Shown: positions 45,517 to 54,441 of the stretch, one piece after another | Layout of the letters: the number at the start of each line of letters is the position of its first letter | Numbering within the stretch: the first letter of the stretch is position 1 | Assembly: GCF_019693445.1 (NCBI RefSeq) | Contig: NZ_JAHRBL010000002.1 | Coordinates: 310,001 to 374,000, forward strand | Origin: Deinococcus aquaedulcis | GTDB lineage: Bacteria; Deinococcota; Deinococci; Deinococcales; Deinococcaceae | DNA length: 64,000 bases | Direction of reading: 5' to 3' | Notes under the pieces: model-generated | What the model was told of the DNA's origin: nothing | Database searches by the model: none | The model's input: the letters and a program-made list of their open reading frames with translations, nothing else | Program-made: the position numbers and the translations under genes

Positions 45517-46758
45517 CTAGAAGCTGTAGCTCTTGGGCACCACGGTCACGCCGCTGTCAGTCACGGTAAAGCCGCGCGCGCGGTCTTCTTCGGGGTTCAG
45601 GCCAATTTTGGCGCCCGGGGGCACCACCACGTTCTTGTCCACGATCACGCGGCGCAGGTGGGCGTGGCGGCCCACCTCCACCTCGTCGAACAGCACGCAG
45701 CTTTCCACCAGCGAGTACGAGTGGGTGCGCACGTTGCGGCCCAGCACGCTGTCGCGCACGGTGCCGCCGCTGATGATCACGCCGCCGGCCATGATGGTGT
45801 TGAATGCCTGTCCCTTGCGGCCGTCCGATTCGTGTACGAACTTGGCGGGCGGCGAGAATTCGCTGCTGGTGCGCAGGGGCCACTGCGGGTTGTAGAAGTC
45901 GAATTCCGGGTTCACGCTCACGAGGTCCATGTTGGCCTCGTAGTAGGCGTCCAGCGTTCCCACGTCGCGCCAGTAGGTGTTAGGTCCGCCCTGGCCGGGA
46001 ATGGGGTTGCGGTGAAAGTCGTAGGCCATGACGGTGTAGCCGTCGGACAGCGCGCGGGGAATCACGTCGCCGCCGAAGTCGAAACCGGACTCGCCCTCGC
46101 CCATGTTCGTTTCCAGCAGCTCGTCCAAAGCGCGGCGCGAGAAGATGTAGTTGCCCATGCTGGTCAGGCTGGTGCCCTCCTGGCCCGGGATGCTGGGGGG
46201 GTCTTTGGGCTTTTCCAGAAACTGGGTCACGCGCCAGTTGCTGTCCACATGCATCACGCCGAACTGGTGCGCCTGCGCCTGCGGCATGGGGTAGGCGGCG
46301 ATGGTGACGTCTGCACGCGTCTCCATGTGCTTTTGCAGCATGTGCTCCACGTTCATCTTGTAGATGTGGTCGCCGCTGAAAATGGCCACGTAATCGGCCT
46401 CGTAGTTGTCGATGAGGTGCATGTTCTGGTACACGGCGTCGGCGGTGCCCCGGTACCACACCGGCCCCAGTTCCTCAATGCGGTACATCTGCGCGGGCAC
46501 CAGCGTGATGAAGTAGTCGCTGAGGAAGGTGCCGAAGCGCCAGCCGCGCTGGATGTGCTCGGTCAGGCTCTGGGCCTTGTATTGGGTGAGCACGTAGATC
46601 GAGAACACGCCCGAGTTGATGAAGTTGTTGATGGCGAAGTCGATGATCCGGTACTTGCTGCCGAATGGCACGGCCGGTTTGCTGCGCTTCTGGGTCAGCG
46701 GGGCCAGCCTGGACCCCTGCCCCCCTGCCAGAATCATGCCGAGAACCCTTGGTTTCAT
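45517..46758 (-). CDS. glgC: Glucose-1-phosphate adenylyltransferase
   Basis: Makes ADP-glucose for glycogen synthesis, the regulated step. 413 residues. The nucleotide-binding start is [33 protein letters not shown] near residue 125 holds the catalytic metal aspartate, and the sugar-binding [12 protein letters not shown] follows. The C-terminus is a left-handed beta-helix ([20 protein letters not shown]). A GGGGGGAAGG site is upstream of ATG. It lies 130 nt downstream of miaA on the same strand. Confidence 0.97.
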   Translation of the reverse strand: MKPRVLGMILAGGQGSRLAPLTQKRSKPAVPFGSKYRIIDFAINNFINSGVFSIYVLTQYKAQSLTEHIQRGWRFGTFLSDYFITLVPAQMYRIEELGPVWYRGTADAVYQNMHLIDNYEADYVAIFSGDHIYKMNVEHMLQKHMETRADVTIAAYPMPQAQAHQFGVMHVDSNWRVTQFLEKPKDPPSIPGQEGTSLTSMGNYIFSRRALDELLETNMGEGESGFDFGGDVIPRALSDGYTVMAYDFHRNPIPGQGGPNTYWRDVGTLDAYYEANMDLVSVNPEFDFYNPQWPLRTSSEFSPPAKFVHESDGRKGQAFNTIMAGGVIISGGTVRDSVLGRNVRTHSYSLVESCVLFDEVEVGRHAHLRRVIVDKNVVVPPGAKIGLNPEEDRARGFTVTDSGVTVVPKSYSF

Positions 46759-46888
46759 GCCTTCCCCCCAGGGAGCGCCGGGCGCCCCGGGTTCACTCTA
46801 CCCAGGCGCGCGGCGGCGGGCGAGGGCCCGGCTGGGCAGGCAGAAGGACAACGCGCAAAAAGAGAAGAAAGGCACATGGTGCCCCACG

Positions 46889-47788
46889 CTAACGAGGCCA
46901 CCCGGTGAAGAGATGCCGGCGCGCTTCACCCTCACTTAACAGGGGCGCGCCCAGTTGCGTGCGGATGAAGGTCTGCTGGCGTTTGGCGTACTGGCGGGTG
47001 GCCAGGGCAATCTGCGCGGCGGCCTCCGGCACCGCCAGAGTTCCGCCCGCCACCGCCAGGGCCTCGCGGTAGCCCAGGGCCTGCCAGACGGTGGGGCGCG
47101 GCTGGGTGTCTGGGGGCACCTGCGCGGCCAGCCACGCGGCTTCACTGGCCCAACCCGCGTCAAACATGGTCAGCACCCGGGCATGCATGCGGGCTTCAAG
47201 TTCTTCCGGGGGGCGCGTAAAGGCCAGCACCTCGTAGGGAAAGGCGGGCGGGCGGTGCCCAAAGTCGCCAGGGTAACGGCCGGTGCGGCGGTAGATCTCC
47301 TCGGCGCGCACCACGCGGCGGGGGTTGCGCTCCAGGCGCGCGGCCTCGGCGGGGTGGCGGCGCTCAATATCGGCCAGCAGGGCGTCCAGGCCCCGCTCGG
47401 CCAGCTCGGCCTCCACCTCGGTGCGCGCACTGGGGTCGCTGGGCGGGGTCAGCGGCAGGCCGCGCACCAGGGCCGAGAGGTAAAAGCCGCTGCCGCCCAC
47501 GATCAGCGGTATGCGGCCCCGTGAGAGCACGTCGGCCAGGGCGGCCTCGGCCAGGGCGACAAAGCGGGCCACGTCAAAGGGCTCGTGGACCTCGGCCACG
47601 TCCAGCAGGTGATGGGGCACCTGCGCGCGTTCGGCGGGCCCCGGCTTGGCGGTACCGATGTCCAGGCCCCGGTACACGGTAAAGGCGTCGGCGCAGACCA
47701 GTTCGCCGCCCGCGTGCAGGGCCCAGTCCAGGGCCAGGGCGCTTTTGCCAGCGGCGGTGGGGGCAGTCAGGATGGGCAGCGCGCGCAC
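46889..47788 (-). CDS. miaA: tRNA dimethylallyltransferase
   Basis: Adds the dimethylallyl group to A37 of tRNAs reading UNN codons. About 299 residues. The P-loop LTAPTAAGKSALALDWA is near the start. Family signatures are DAFTVYRGLDIGTAKP, GGSGFYLSAL and QARQYAKRQ-type RQYAKRQQTF near the C-terminus. I place the start at GTG 47788, not the upstream ATG 47800, because that ATG lies inside the TATGAT -10 box (47796-47801), which ends 7 nt before the GTG. It is divergent from the Hsp20 gene. Confidence 0.94.
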   Translation of the reverse strand: MRALPILTAPTAAGKSALALDWALHAGGELVCADAFTVYRGLDIGTAKPGPAERAQVPHHLLDVAEVHEPFDVARFVALAEAALADVLSRGRIPLIVGGSGFYLSALVRGLPLTPPSDPSARTEVEAELAERGLDALLADIERRHPAEAARLERNPRRVVRAEEIYRRTGRYPGDFGHRPPAFPYEVLAFTRPPEELEARMHARVLTMFDAGWASEAAWLAAQVPPDTQPRPTVWQALGYREALAVAGGTLAVPEAAAQIALATRQYAKRQQTFIRTQLGAPLLSEGEARRHLFTGWPR

Positions 47789-47795
47789 GGCGAGG

Positions 47796-47840
47796 ATCAT
47801 AGAGGATGCGGACGCGGCCCCAGGGGGCGGGTGCTACCGT
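47796..47840. promoter_or_regulatory. Divergent leaderless promoters of miaA and Hsp20
   Basis: TATGAT for miaA (47796-47801, minus) and TACCGT for the Hsp20 gene (47835-47840, plus) each end 7 nt before their start codons. Only 33 nt separate the two boxes, so the polymerases must share or compete for the same DNA face. Confidence 0.55.
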
Positions 47841-47847
47841 AGGGGGC

Positions 47848-48255
47848 ATGAACGAGCCCGTACTGGCGCGACTGCACCACCTGATGACGCTGCGGGAAGA
47901 GGTGGAAACCCTGGCCAGCCCCGTGCCCTGGACCCCGGCCGCCGACTGGACCGACGACGACGCCCACCTGTGCCTGCAGCTGGACGTGCCCGGCGTGGAC
48001 GCCGAGTCCCTGGAAGTGCAGGAAGACGGCGAAACGGTCACGGTGGCCGGCCATCGCCCGGCCCCTGAACGGCTGCTGCGCGGCGAGCGCCCCAGCGGCA
48101 TTTTCCGGCGCACCCTGACCTTCCCTGAACCCGTGCGGCCCCAGTCGGGGCAAGCCTCGCTGGTCCACGGCGTGCTGACGATCCGCTTTGAAAAGCGCCA
48201 CCCCACCATCAGCGTGCCTTCCAGTGATCTGGGGCGGGAAGAGCAGGGGGAGTAG
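47848..48255 (+). CDS. Small heat-shock protein, Hsp20/alpha-crystallin family
   Basis: ATP-independent holdase chaperone, about 135 residues. The alpha-crystallin domain runs from HLCLQLDVPGVDAESLEV through GIFRRTLTFPEPV to SLVHGVLTIRFEK. The C-terminal ISVPS resembles the IxI/V oligomerisation motif. ATG 47848 is preceded by TACCGT with no Shine-Dalgarno. Confidence 0.88.
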   Translation: MNEPVLARLHHLMTLREEVETLASPVPWTPAADWTDDDAHLCLQLDVPGVDAESLEVQEDGETVTVAGHRPAPERLLRGERPSGIFRRTLTFPEPVRPQSGQASLVHGVLTIRFEKRHPTISVPSSDLGREEQGE

Positions 48256-48679
48256 GCGCGAAGGGCGGCTGTAGAACAGATTCAATGCTTCGCGCTCAGG
48301 GGCTGGGTGGCGGGTTCAGCGGCTCAGAGGAAGAGGGTGGACAGGCTCAGCATTCCGCAGAGAGCCACTCAATGACCTCGCTGTTTCGCCACCCTTGCCG
48401 GAACTCGAAGAGGTTGGGATCTGGACAGCGGCGCACCAAGGGCCGGCAAGCGGGCTCAGCGTCCCTGACGACAATTCACAGCCTCCGCGCCTCGCGTGAG
48501 AACGGCCCGCAGTCTTGCCCGGTCGAGGTGTTTGTCCTGCTCCGCCGCCCCCCTCCCTACCCGTCCTCACCCTGATGGCAAACAACGAAAGCGGGCGGGT
48601 TCGGTGTTCTTTCCCGGCCCGCCCGCCCGCTTGGTTGTTGAGGTTCACCCTCGGGCACACCCCCCCACTCGACCTGACC
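48256..48679. other. Intergenic region between Hsp20 and pfkA, 424 nt
   Basis: The two genes converge here. I see no gene or clear terminator. A short stretch near 48400-48430 (GGTTGGGATCTGGACAGCGGCGC) is weakly reminiscent of repeat relics A and B, but not enough to call. Confidence 0.35.
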
Positions 48680-49690
48680 TCAAATACTCAGGGTGCGGGC
48701 GCAGCGGTACAGGTCGCGGCTCACGTCCTTGCGCTGCTCCCAGGTCTCGTTCAAGGGGGTGTAGCTCACCTCATGGTTCTGGCGGCCGATCATCACGCCC
48801 TTGCGGCCTTCCATCAGGGCGTACACGGCGGCTTCGCCCAGACGGCTGGCCAGAATCCGGTCCGAGGACACCGGGCTGCCCCCGCGCTGGATATGGCCCA
48901 GGATGCTCACGCGGGTTTCCATGCCGGTGCCTTCCTGAATGGCAGCGGCGACCCCGGTGGCGCCGCCTGGATAGCCCTCGGCCACGATGATGATGCTGCC
49001 CAGCTTGCCGCGCTTGACGCTGCTGCGCACGGTGTCCAGCACACTGGCCATGTCCTTGGCGTCCTCGGGGATAAAGACCTCCTCGGCGCCGCCGGCCACC
49101 GCCACGTCCAGGGCAATGTGGCCGGCGTGGCGGCCCATCACCTCAATCACGAAAATACGCTCGTGGCTGGCGCCGGTGTCGCGCAGCTTGTCCACGGCGT
49201 CCAGGGCAGTTTCCACGGCCGTGAAGTAGCCAATGGTGTGGTCGGTGCCGTACAGGTCGTTGTCAATGGTGCCCGGCAGGCCCACCACCGGAATGTCATG
49301 TTCCTCTTGCAGGAAGTGGGCGCCGTGGAACGAGCCGTCCCCACCAATGACAATCAGGGCGTCCACGTCGTGGGCGCGCAGGTGGCGGGCACCCCGGGCG
49401 CGGCCTTCGGGGGTGCGCCAAGTGGCGCTGCGGGCGGAGAGCAGGATGGTGCCGCCGCGCTGAATCGTGTTGGCCACGTCCCGGGGCCCCAGGGTCACGA
49501 AGTCGCCCCGGTGCAGGCCAGAAAAGCCCCGGCGCACCCCAATCACCTCTATGCCCTGCGAGGTGGCGGTGCGCACCACGGCGCGGATGGCGGCGTTCAT
49601 GCCGGGGGCGTCGCCGCCGCTGGTCAGAACGGCAACGCGGCGAATCCCGGCGGGATTGGGCTGGGGCGGGCAGTGCGGAACATCGGTCAT
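48680..49690 (-). CDS. pfkA: ATP-dependent 6-phosphofructokinase
   Basis: Commits fructose 6-phosphate to glycolysis. 336 residues. [15 protein letters not shown] near residue 23 is the ATP-binding start. [10 protein letters not shown] and the catalytic [16 protein letters not shown] follow. The glycine of GGDGS at the ATP site is the form typical of ATP-dependent enzymes. [10 protein letters not shown] and the allosteric-region GHIQRGGSP are present. It is 45 nt downstream of rsmI on the same strand, so it probably belongs to that operon. A weak GAGG lies upstream of ATG. Confidence 0.96.
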   Translation of the reverse strand: MTDVPHCPPQPNPAGIRRVAVLTSGGDAPGMNAAIRAVVRTATSQGIEVIGVRRGFSGLHRGDFVTLGPRDVANTIQRGGTILLSARSATWRTPEGRARGARHLRAHDVDALIVIGGDGSFHGAHFLQEEHDIPVVGLPGTIDNDLYGTDHTIGYFTAVETALDAVDKLRDTGASHERIFVIEVMGRHAGHIALDVAVAGGAEEVFIPEDAKDMASVLDTVRSSVKRGKLGSIIIVAEGYPGGATGVAAAIQEGTGMETRVSILGHIQRGGSPVSSDRILASRLGEAAVYALMEGRKGVMIGRQNHEVSYTPLNETWEQRKDVSRDLYRCARTLSI

Positions 49691-49735
49691 GGAGGGGGCC
49701 TCGTTTCGGTCGGCGGTGCCGCCAGGGCAGGAACT

Positions 49736-50665
49736 TCAGTCGGTGGAACGGTCGGAAGCGCTTCCGGTGGCCTGAAGCGCCAAGGTGTAAGCGTCATTCT
49801 TACGCAAACCCTGGCGCTGCAACTGCTCACGTATATCCCTCACGCTGTGGCCGGCTTCTGCCAGGGTCTGGGCCAGGGCAGCGAAGTCGGTGCTGGGCGC
49901 CGCCTCGGCCGGGGCGCGGCCGGCCACCACCACCACAATCTCACCGCGCACGCCGCCCTCGAAGTGGGCGGCCAGTTCGGCCAGGGTGCCGCGCGCGGTT
50001 TCCTCAAAGCGCTTGCTGAGTTCGCGGGTCACGCTGGCGGGGCGCGTCTCGCCGCAGGCGGCGGCGAGGTCTTGCAGGGTGTCGTGCAGACGGTGGGGAC
50101 TCTCGTACAGCACCGAGGTTTCTTCGCGGGCGGCCACCGCCGCAAGGCGCTCGCGGCGGTCGCGGCCCGCCCGGGGCAGGAAGCCTTCAAAGGCAAAGCG
50201 TCCGGCTGGCAGCCCTGAGAGCACCAGCGCGGGCACCAGCGCGGTGGGGCCGGGCAGCACCTCCACTGGCACGTCGGCCGCCAGCGCGGCCTGCACCAGT
50301 TCGGCGCCGGGATCGCTGATGCCGGGGGTGCCGGCGTCGCTCACGTAGGCCAGGCGGGGGTGGCGCTCCAGCACCTGCGGCGCGCGGTTCATGGTGTGGG
50401 CGTCCAGGCGCACCAGGGGTTTGCGGATGCCCAGGTGGGTCAGCAGCGCGCCTGTGCGGCGGGTGTCCTCGCAGGCCACGGCGTCGGCGGCGCGCAGCAC
50501 CTCCAGGGCCCGCAGGGTAATGTCGCCCAGATTGCCGACGGGGGTGGGCACCAGCCAGACCCGGGCGCCGCTCTGGTCGTGGGCCGGCGCCGGGGCGTGG
50601 TCTGGCTCGGTCCAGGCGCCTTCGTCTAGCGGCTCATCCAGCGGCCCATTTACCGGCTCAGTCAT
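49736..50665 (-). CDS. rsmI: 16S rRNA (cytidine-1402-2'-O)-methyltransferase
   Basis: Tetrapyrrole-methylase-fold enzyme modifying C1402 in the ribosomal P site. 309 residues. LVPTPVGNLGDITLRAL lies after a 35-residue acidic extension. CEDTRRTGALL and YVSDAGTPGISDPG are family signatures. The C-terminal RsmI-specific region includes GLRKNDAYTLAL. ATG 50665 overlaps the upstream DUF104-like gene by 8 nt (ATGACTGA), so translation is coupled. Confidence 0.95.
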   Translation of the reverse strand: MTEPVNGPLDEPLDEGAWTEPDHAPAPAHDQSGARVWLVPTPVGNLGDITLRALEVLRAADAVACEDTRRTGALLTHLGIRKPLVRLDAHTMNRAPQVLERHPRLAYVSDAGTPGISDPGAELVQAALAADVPVEVLPGPTALVPALVLSGLPAGRFAFEGFLPRAGRDRRERLAAVAAREETSVLYESPHRLHDTLQDLAAACGETRPASVTRELSKRFEETARGTLAELAAHFEGGVRGEIVVVVAGRAPAEAAPSTDFAALAQTLAEAGHSVRDIREQLQRQGLRKNDAYTLALQATGSASDRSTD

Positions 50666-50891
50666 CGGCCCCCGGCAGGGCGGCGTGCAGGGGCCCTGCC
50701 GCCGTGGCCGCCAGCCCGGGGGTGGGCTTCAGGCGCACGCGCACCTTGCGGGGCCGCTTGAGCACATTGGTAATTCGGGCGCGCAGCAGTTCGCCTTCGC
50801 CCACCGTCACCGTCACGACCGCGCCCTCGGGCAGACGGCCGCCGATAATCACCACCACGCCGTTTTCCACGACGCCTTTGTACGCTTTCAT
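50658..50891 (-). CDS. Small DUF104/AF2212-like protein
   Basis: 77 residues. The N-terminal KAYKGVVENGVVVII and LPEGAVVTVTVGE resemble DUF104, a small domain found in antitoxin-like proteins. The C-terminus is basic then hydrophobic. No toxin gene lies beside it; instead it overlaps a membrane-protein gene (ATGA) and rsmI. Either a structural adaptor or a captured antitoxin is possible. Confidence 0.7.
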   Translation of the reverse strand: MKAYKGVVENGVVVIIGGRLPEGAVVTVTVGEGELLRARITNVLKRPRKVRVRLKPTPGLAATAAGPLHAALPGADD

Positions 50892-51316
50892 GTGTCCCTC
50901 CCCTGCGCGCGGCGCACCCGGCGTTCGGCCGCCGATTGCGCTTCGCGCAGCGCCACGATCTCGCTTTCCCGCGCGCCGCCCAGCCGGGCGTAGCGGTCAA
51001 TCACCTCGGCCGCTTCCCGGCGGCGGTCCAGGCGCAGCAGCAGCGCGCCCAGATGCTCGCCCCCCACAAAATACGCGCGGGGATTGTCCGGTTCGGCGGC
51101 CACCTGCGCCCGCGCTGTATCCAGCCGCGCCAGATGCGCGCGGTGCCGGTTGACCTGCCAGCGCACCAGAAAGGTGGCGAGACTGAAAATCAGGGCCGCC
51201 CCCAGCACCGAGAGCGTGACGGCCTCGGGCACGCCAATGCGCGCGCCAAGTTGCACGGTCAGCGGAAAGCTGAAGGCCAGCACCACCAGCACCGCCAGCG
51301 TGGCCGCGTAGTTCAT
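50888..51316 (-). CDS. Membrane-anchored protein of unknown function
   Basis: About 142 residues. Two membrane segments (YAATLAVLVVLAFSFPLTV and AVTLSVLGAALIFSLATFLV) are followed by a soluble, TPR-like helical part (EPDNPRAYFVGGEHLGALLL). ATG 51316 overlaps the stop of a 12-codon mini-ORF, and its own stop overlaps the DUF104-like start (ATGA). No family recognised. Confidence 0.75.
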   Translation of the reverse strand: MNYAATLAVLVVLAFSFPLTVQLGARIGVPEAVTLSVLGAALIFSLATFLVRWQVNRHRAHLARLDTARAQVAAEPDNPRAYFVGGEHLGALLLRLDRRREAAEVIDRYARLGGARESEIVALREAQSAAERRVRRAQGRDT

Positions 51317-51351
51317 GCCCCACCTGCGGGGCAAAGGGTCAAGGCTGGCAT
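51313..51351 (-). CDS. Leaderless 12-codon mini-ORF (leader peptide candidate)
   Basis: ATG 51351 lies 6 nt after TACACT (51358-51363), so it is the first codon of the predicted transcript. It encodes MPALTLCPAGGA, and its TGA overlaps the ATG of the next gene (ATGA). The only GC-rich SD-like run for that gene lies inside this mini-ORF. It could deliver ribosomes to the membrane-protein start by re-initiation. Confidence 0.5.
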   Translation of the reverse strand: MPALTLCPAGGA

Positions 51352-51357
51352 GGGCCC

Positions 51358-51363
51358 AGTGTA
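51358..51363 (-). promoter_or_regulatory. -10 box TACACT of the mini-ORF/rsmI/pfkA operon
   Basis: Six nt before the mini-ORF ATG. It is the only promoter-like box upstream of the four coupled genes down to pfkA. Confidence 0.5.
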
Positions 51364-51519
51364 GCGGGCGGGCCCGGCAGCAGAGGTCAAGACCCGTTCA
51401 GACGCAGGTGAAAGGGTCTTGATCTGGGCGCAGCGGGCTTTCAGGACCGGCGCGGGTGAAAGGGCAGGGCCTGTCACGGGGCCCTGCGAGTCCCTGCCAA
51501 ATGCCGTAAGCTGCCCCGC

Positions 51520-51960
51520 GTGCGCCTGCACCTGATTACCGTTGGCGAACCCAAACTGGCCTATGCGCGGGCCGGGTGGGACGAGTACGAAAAGCGGCTG
51601 CGGCGCTTTCACCGCGTGCAGATCACGCGGGTGTCTGCCCGCACCCAGGCGCAGGAAAGCGAAGCGGTGCGCCGCGCGGCGGGGCGGGCGCCGCTGGTGC
51701 TGCTAGACCCACGCGGCGCGCAGTTTACTTCTGAAGGTCTGAGTGCCTTTCTGGACGCGCAGGCGGTCTCTGGCGTGGGCGAGCTGGCCTTTGCCGTGGG
51801 CGGCCCGGACGGCCACACCGATGAGTTGCGTGCCGGGGCGGCCCGCCTGTGGAGTTTGGGGCAGCTGACCCTGCCGCACGATCTGGCGATGGTGGTGCTG
51901 CTCGAAGCCCTGTACCGCGCCGGGACCATCAGCGCGGGTGAGCCGTACCACCGGGGCTAG
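51520..51960 (+). CDS. rlmH: 23S rRNA (pseudouridine-1915-N3)-methyltransferase
   Basis: SPOUT methyltransferase acting on helix 69 of 70S ribosomes. 146 residues. LHLITVGEPKLAYARAGWDE at the start, VLLDPRGAQFTSEGLSAFL, the cofactor-binding FAVGGPDGHTDE and the conserved C-terminal EALYRAGTISAGEPYHRG are diagnostic. GTG 51520 follows TAAGCT (51507-51512) by 7 nt. Confidence 0.95.
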   Translation: MRLHLITVGEPKLAYARAGWDEYEKRLRRFHRVQITRVSARTQAQESEAVRRAAGRAPLVLLDPRGAQFTSEGLSAFLDAQAVSGVGELAFAVGGPDGHTDELRAGAARLWSLGQLTLPHDLAMVVLLEALYRAGTISAGEPYHRG

Positions 51961-51993
51961 GAACCTCTTCCTGGAGACGCGCGTCGTGCCTAC

Positions 51994-52152
51994 ATGCCTG
52001 CACTGGGTCCACTTGAACTTCTCGTGCTGCTGCTCGCCGCAAGCGGTCCGCTGGTTGGCCTCTGGTTGGTGGTGTGGTGGCTTAGGGAGGCCAGGAAGCC
52101 AGACCAGCCCCAGCACACCGAAGCCCGCGTGCCGGACCCGGAGCGCCCCTAG
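51994..52152 (+). CDS. Small single-span membrane protein (52 aa)
   Basis: ATG 51994 gives one strong hydrophobic span (LGPLELLVLLLAASGPLVGL, then WLVVWWLR) and a charged, proline-rich cytoplasmic tail (REARKPDQPQHTEARV). Third positions are GC-biased. It starts 34 nt after rlmH in the same direction and may be co-transcribed. No ribosome site is visible. I recognise no family. Confidence 0.6.
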   Translation: MPALGPLELLVLLLAASGPLVGLWLVVWWLREARKPDQPQHTEARVPDPERP

Positions 52153-52211
52153 ACACCACAATGCCGGCCGGCCCTGTGCCCTGAACCCCCTGGGCTACGC
52201 TGGGCGGCAAG

Positions 52212-52844
52212 ATGCCTGATCTGCCTGCCCCTTCGGCCGAGTGGCTGCGCGCCCCCACCCTGCGCGGGCGGGCCGTGACCCTCGAAGCTCTGCGCCCCGA
52301 ACATGCCGCCGACCTGCACGCGGGGGCCACCGAAGACACCATCCGTTTTCTGGCGCGCGGCGGGCCCACAGCGCAGACGGTGCCGGCCTGGGCCGACTAC
52401 ATTGAGCGGCTGAACGCCCTGCCGCGCCGGGTGAACTTTGCCGTGCGCCTTGGGGATGGGCCGGTGGTGGGGCGCATCAGCTACAGCGAGGTGCGCGCAG
52501 AGGACCGCTGGGTGGAAATTGGCACCATGCTGCTGCCCGCCGCGCAGGGCACCGCCGTGAACCCGGAAGCCAAGCGTCTGCTGCTGGCGCGGTCTTTTGA
52601 GGCGCTGGGCGCAGGGCGGGTGCACTTCAAGGTAGACGCGCGCAACGAGCGCAGCCTGCGGGCCATGCGGCGGCTGGGCGCGGTGCAGGAAGGGGTGCTG
52701 CGGGCGTATCAGGTGCGGCCGGACGGCCATGCGCGCGACAGCGTGATGTTCAGCATCCTGGCGGCCGAGTGGCCTGCGGTGCGGTCGGCGCTGGATCAGC
52801 GACTGGACGACCTTCTGGGGCGGGCGGCACAGCCTCTTCCATGA
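52212..52844 (+). CDS. GNAT acetyltransferase, RimJ/RimL type
   Basis: 210 residues. LRGRAVTLEALRPEHAADL at the start, a VGRISYSEVRAEDRWVEIGT core strand, LLLARSFEALGAGRVHFKVD and NERSLRAMRRLGAVQEGVLR are the hallmarks of ribosomal-protein-acetyltransferase-like GNATs. The usual acetyl-CoA loop is altered to AAQGTAVNPEAKRLLL. The substrate is unknown. TACGCT is 10 nt before ATG. Confidence 0.88.
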   Translation: MPDLPAPSAEWLRAPTLRGRAVTLEALRPEHAADLHAGATEDTIRFLARGGPTAQTVPAWADYIERLNALPRRVNFAVRLGDGPVVGRISYSEVRAEDRWVEIGTMLLPAAQGTAVNPEAKRLLLARSFEALGAGRVHFKVDARNERSLRAMRRLGAVQEGVLRAYQVRPDGHARDSVMFSILAAEWPAVRSALDQRLDDLLGRAAQPLP

Positions 52845-52890
52845 GAAAAGATTCAAGATTGTCATCAGAGGTCTGGTAGCTTGGCCCCTG

Positions 52891-53343
52891 ATGCGCCGCC
52901 CCTTGCTTGCCGCTGCCCTCGCCGCGCTGAGTGTGCCCAGCGCCCACGCCCTGATTGTGCCCATGCCCGGCTGGACCCCGGTGGGCGGCGACGCCAACTA
53001 CTGGACCGACGCCAGTGGCAACTGCCTGATGCGCGAAGAACGCCACGGGCAGGCCTTTCCAGCCTTTGCCAGCCCGGATGAGGCGCGGGCCTTTGCCCTG
53101 AAACTGCAGGGCAGCCTGGGGCGCACCATGCGCAACGTGGTCACCCAGCCGGTGGACCGCGCGGGCCGCTGGAGCGTGCTGGCCGCCTACGATTTCAAGG
53201 AAGGCGGCACCAGTTACCGGGTCAGCCAGCTGTTCCTCAGTGACAGCGGCCTGCTGCGCACGGTGACCGGCAGCAGCGCGGCCGACGGCGCGGAGGCCTG
53301 CGTGAACGAGATGCGCGACTTTATCCGCTATCTGGCGAACTGA
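52891..53343 (+). CDS. Exported protein of unknown function
   Basis: 150 residues with a cleavable signal (MRRPLLAAALAALSVPSAHA). The mature part has two cysteines (GNCLMREER and EACVNEMRD) that could pair, and strands such as RWSVLAAYDFKEGGTSYRVS. No family recognised. TAGCTT (52877-52882) is 8 nt before ATG. Confidence 0.7.
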   Translation: MRRPLLAAALAALSVPSAHALIVPMPGWTPVGGDANYWTDASGNCLMREERHGQAFPAFASPDEARAFALKLQGSLGRTMRNVVTQPVDRAGRWSVLAAYDFKEGGTSYRVSQLFLSDSGLLRTVTGSSAADGAEACVNEMRDFIRYLAN

Positions 53344-53473
53344 GGGCGGCGGCCTGTTCTATTGGTGCCACGGGCCTGTGCGGCCCATCACTTCGTTCTC
53401 CCCTGGGGCAGGGAGGAAATCCCCGCGCCCTGTTGTGACGGCACTGGCCGCTCGCACGCGGTAGAACAAAGGC

Positions 53474-54247
53474 GTGCCCACTGCGCCCGAAACCCTGCTG
53501 ACCCGCCTGAATGCCATTGCCGGGGTGGTGGCCAATTCCGGCCACGCGCTGGCCCTATTGGGCCTGGGTTCGGTGGGCCGTGAACTGCAGCGGCTGGACC
53601 GGTGGTCTGACCTCGACTTTTTTGTGATCGCCCGCACAGGCGAGGTGGGCCGGTTTCTGGACGGTGCGTGGCTGGCGCAAGCCGCGCCCCTGACCTTTAC
53701 GTTTCGCAATACCTCAGACGGCGCCAAGGTGCTGTTTGAGGATGGCATCTATGCGGAATTTGCGGCCTTTGAGGGGTCCCGCCTACCCGAACTGCCGCTG
53801 ATGAGTGCGCGGGTGGTCTGGGCGGCCCCGGACTTTCCGGGCCTGCCTGCAGTGCCGCCCGCGCCGCTGCCCACACACACGGCCGAGACGCACGCCCACC
53901 ATCTGGGCGAGGCGCTGACCAATCTGCTGGTGGGCCTGGGCCGCTACGGGCGCGGCGAGCGGCTGAGCGCCATGACCTTTGTGCAGGGCTACGCGCTGGG
54001 GCATGTGCTGGCGCTGGCGGCGGCACGCGGCGCCCTGCCGACGGCCGGCGCAGATCCCTTCAGCCCCGAGCGGCGGGTGGAGGCGCGCGCCCCTGGGTTG
54101 GCGACGCAGTTACCGGCCTTTGCACCGGGGTACGCGGGCACCCCGCAGGCGGCGCTGGCCCTGCTGGCGCATCTGGAGGCCCACGAAAGCGTGCCGCCAG
54201 CCATGAGCCGCGCCATCCGGGCCGCCGCCCAGGCCCTGGAGGAGTAA
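53474..54247 (+). CDS. Nucleotidyltransferase-fold protein
   Basis: 257 residues. The nucleotidyltransferase signature appears as [20 protein letters not shown] followed by DFFV, giving the GS and DxD metal site near residues 32-48, and EFAAFEG near 95 as the third acidic residue. The C-terminal half is helical, as in kanamycin-nucleotidyltransferase relatives. It could modify a small molecule or protein; no partner gene is adjacent. It starts at GTG 53474. Confidence 0.75.
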   Translation: MPTAPETLLTRLNAIAGVVANSGHALALLGLGSVGRELQRLDRWSDLDFFVIARTGEVGRFLDGAWLAQAAPLTFTFRNTSDGAKVLFEDGIYAEFAAFEGSRLPELPLMSARVVWAAPDFPGLPAVPPAPLPTHTAETHAHHLGEALTNLLVGLGRYGRGERLSAMTFVQGYALGHVLALAAARGALPTAGADPFSPERRVEARAPGLATQLPAFAPGYAGTPQAALALLAHLEAHESVPPAMSRAIRAAAQALEE

Positions 54248-54402
54248 AGGGTGCTGGTGGCTTGATCTAGCCCCTCTCGCCGCCCGGCCGCCGCTGTCGT
54301 TTGAAACCCTGCACTTCGTTCGCCCCTCAGCCACTGGAGGAGCCCCCACTTCGGCGGCGCTGGGTTCCGCCCTCAGGGCGCGTGGTAGGCTCCCCGGTTG
54401 AG

Positions 54403-54441
54403 ATGCAGACTGTGCGTGGAATTCAGGCGGTGTGGCCATGA
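54403..54441 (+). CDS. 12-codon mini-ORF overlapping the mraY start
   Basis: ATG 54403 lies 11 nt after TAGGCT (54386-54391), so the leader would be only a few nt. It encodes [12 protein letters not shown], and its TGA overlaps the mraY ATG at 54438 (ATGA). mraY has no good ribosome-binding site of its own. It has the same length and geometry as the mini-ORF at 51351. Confidence 0.4.
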   Translation: MQTVRGIQAVWP

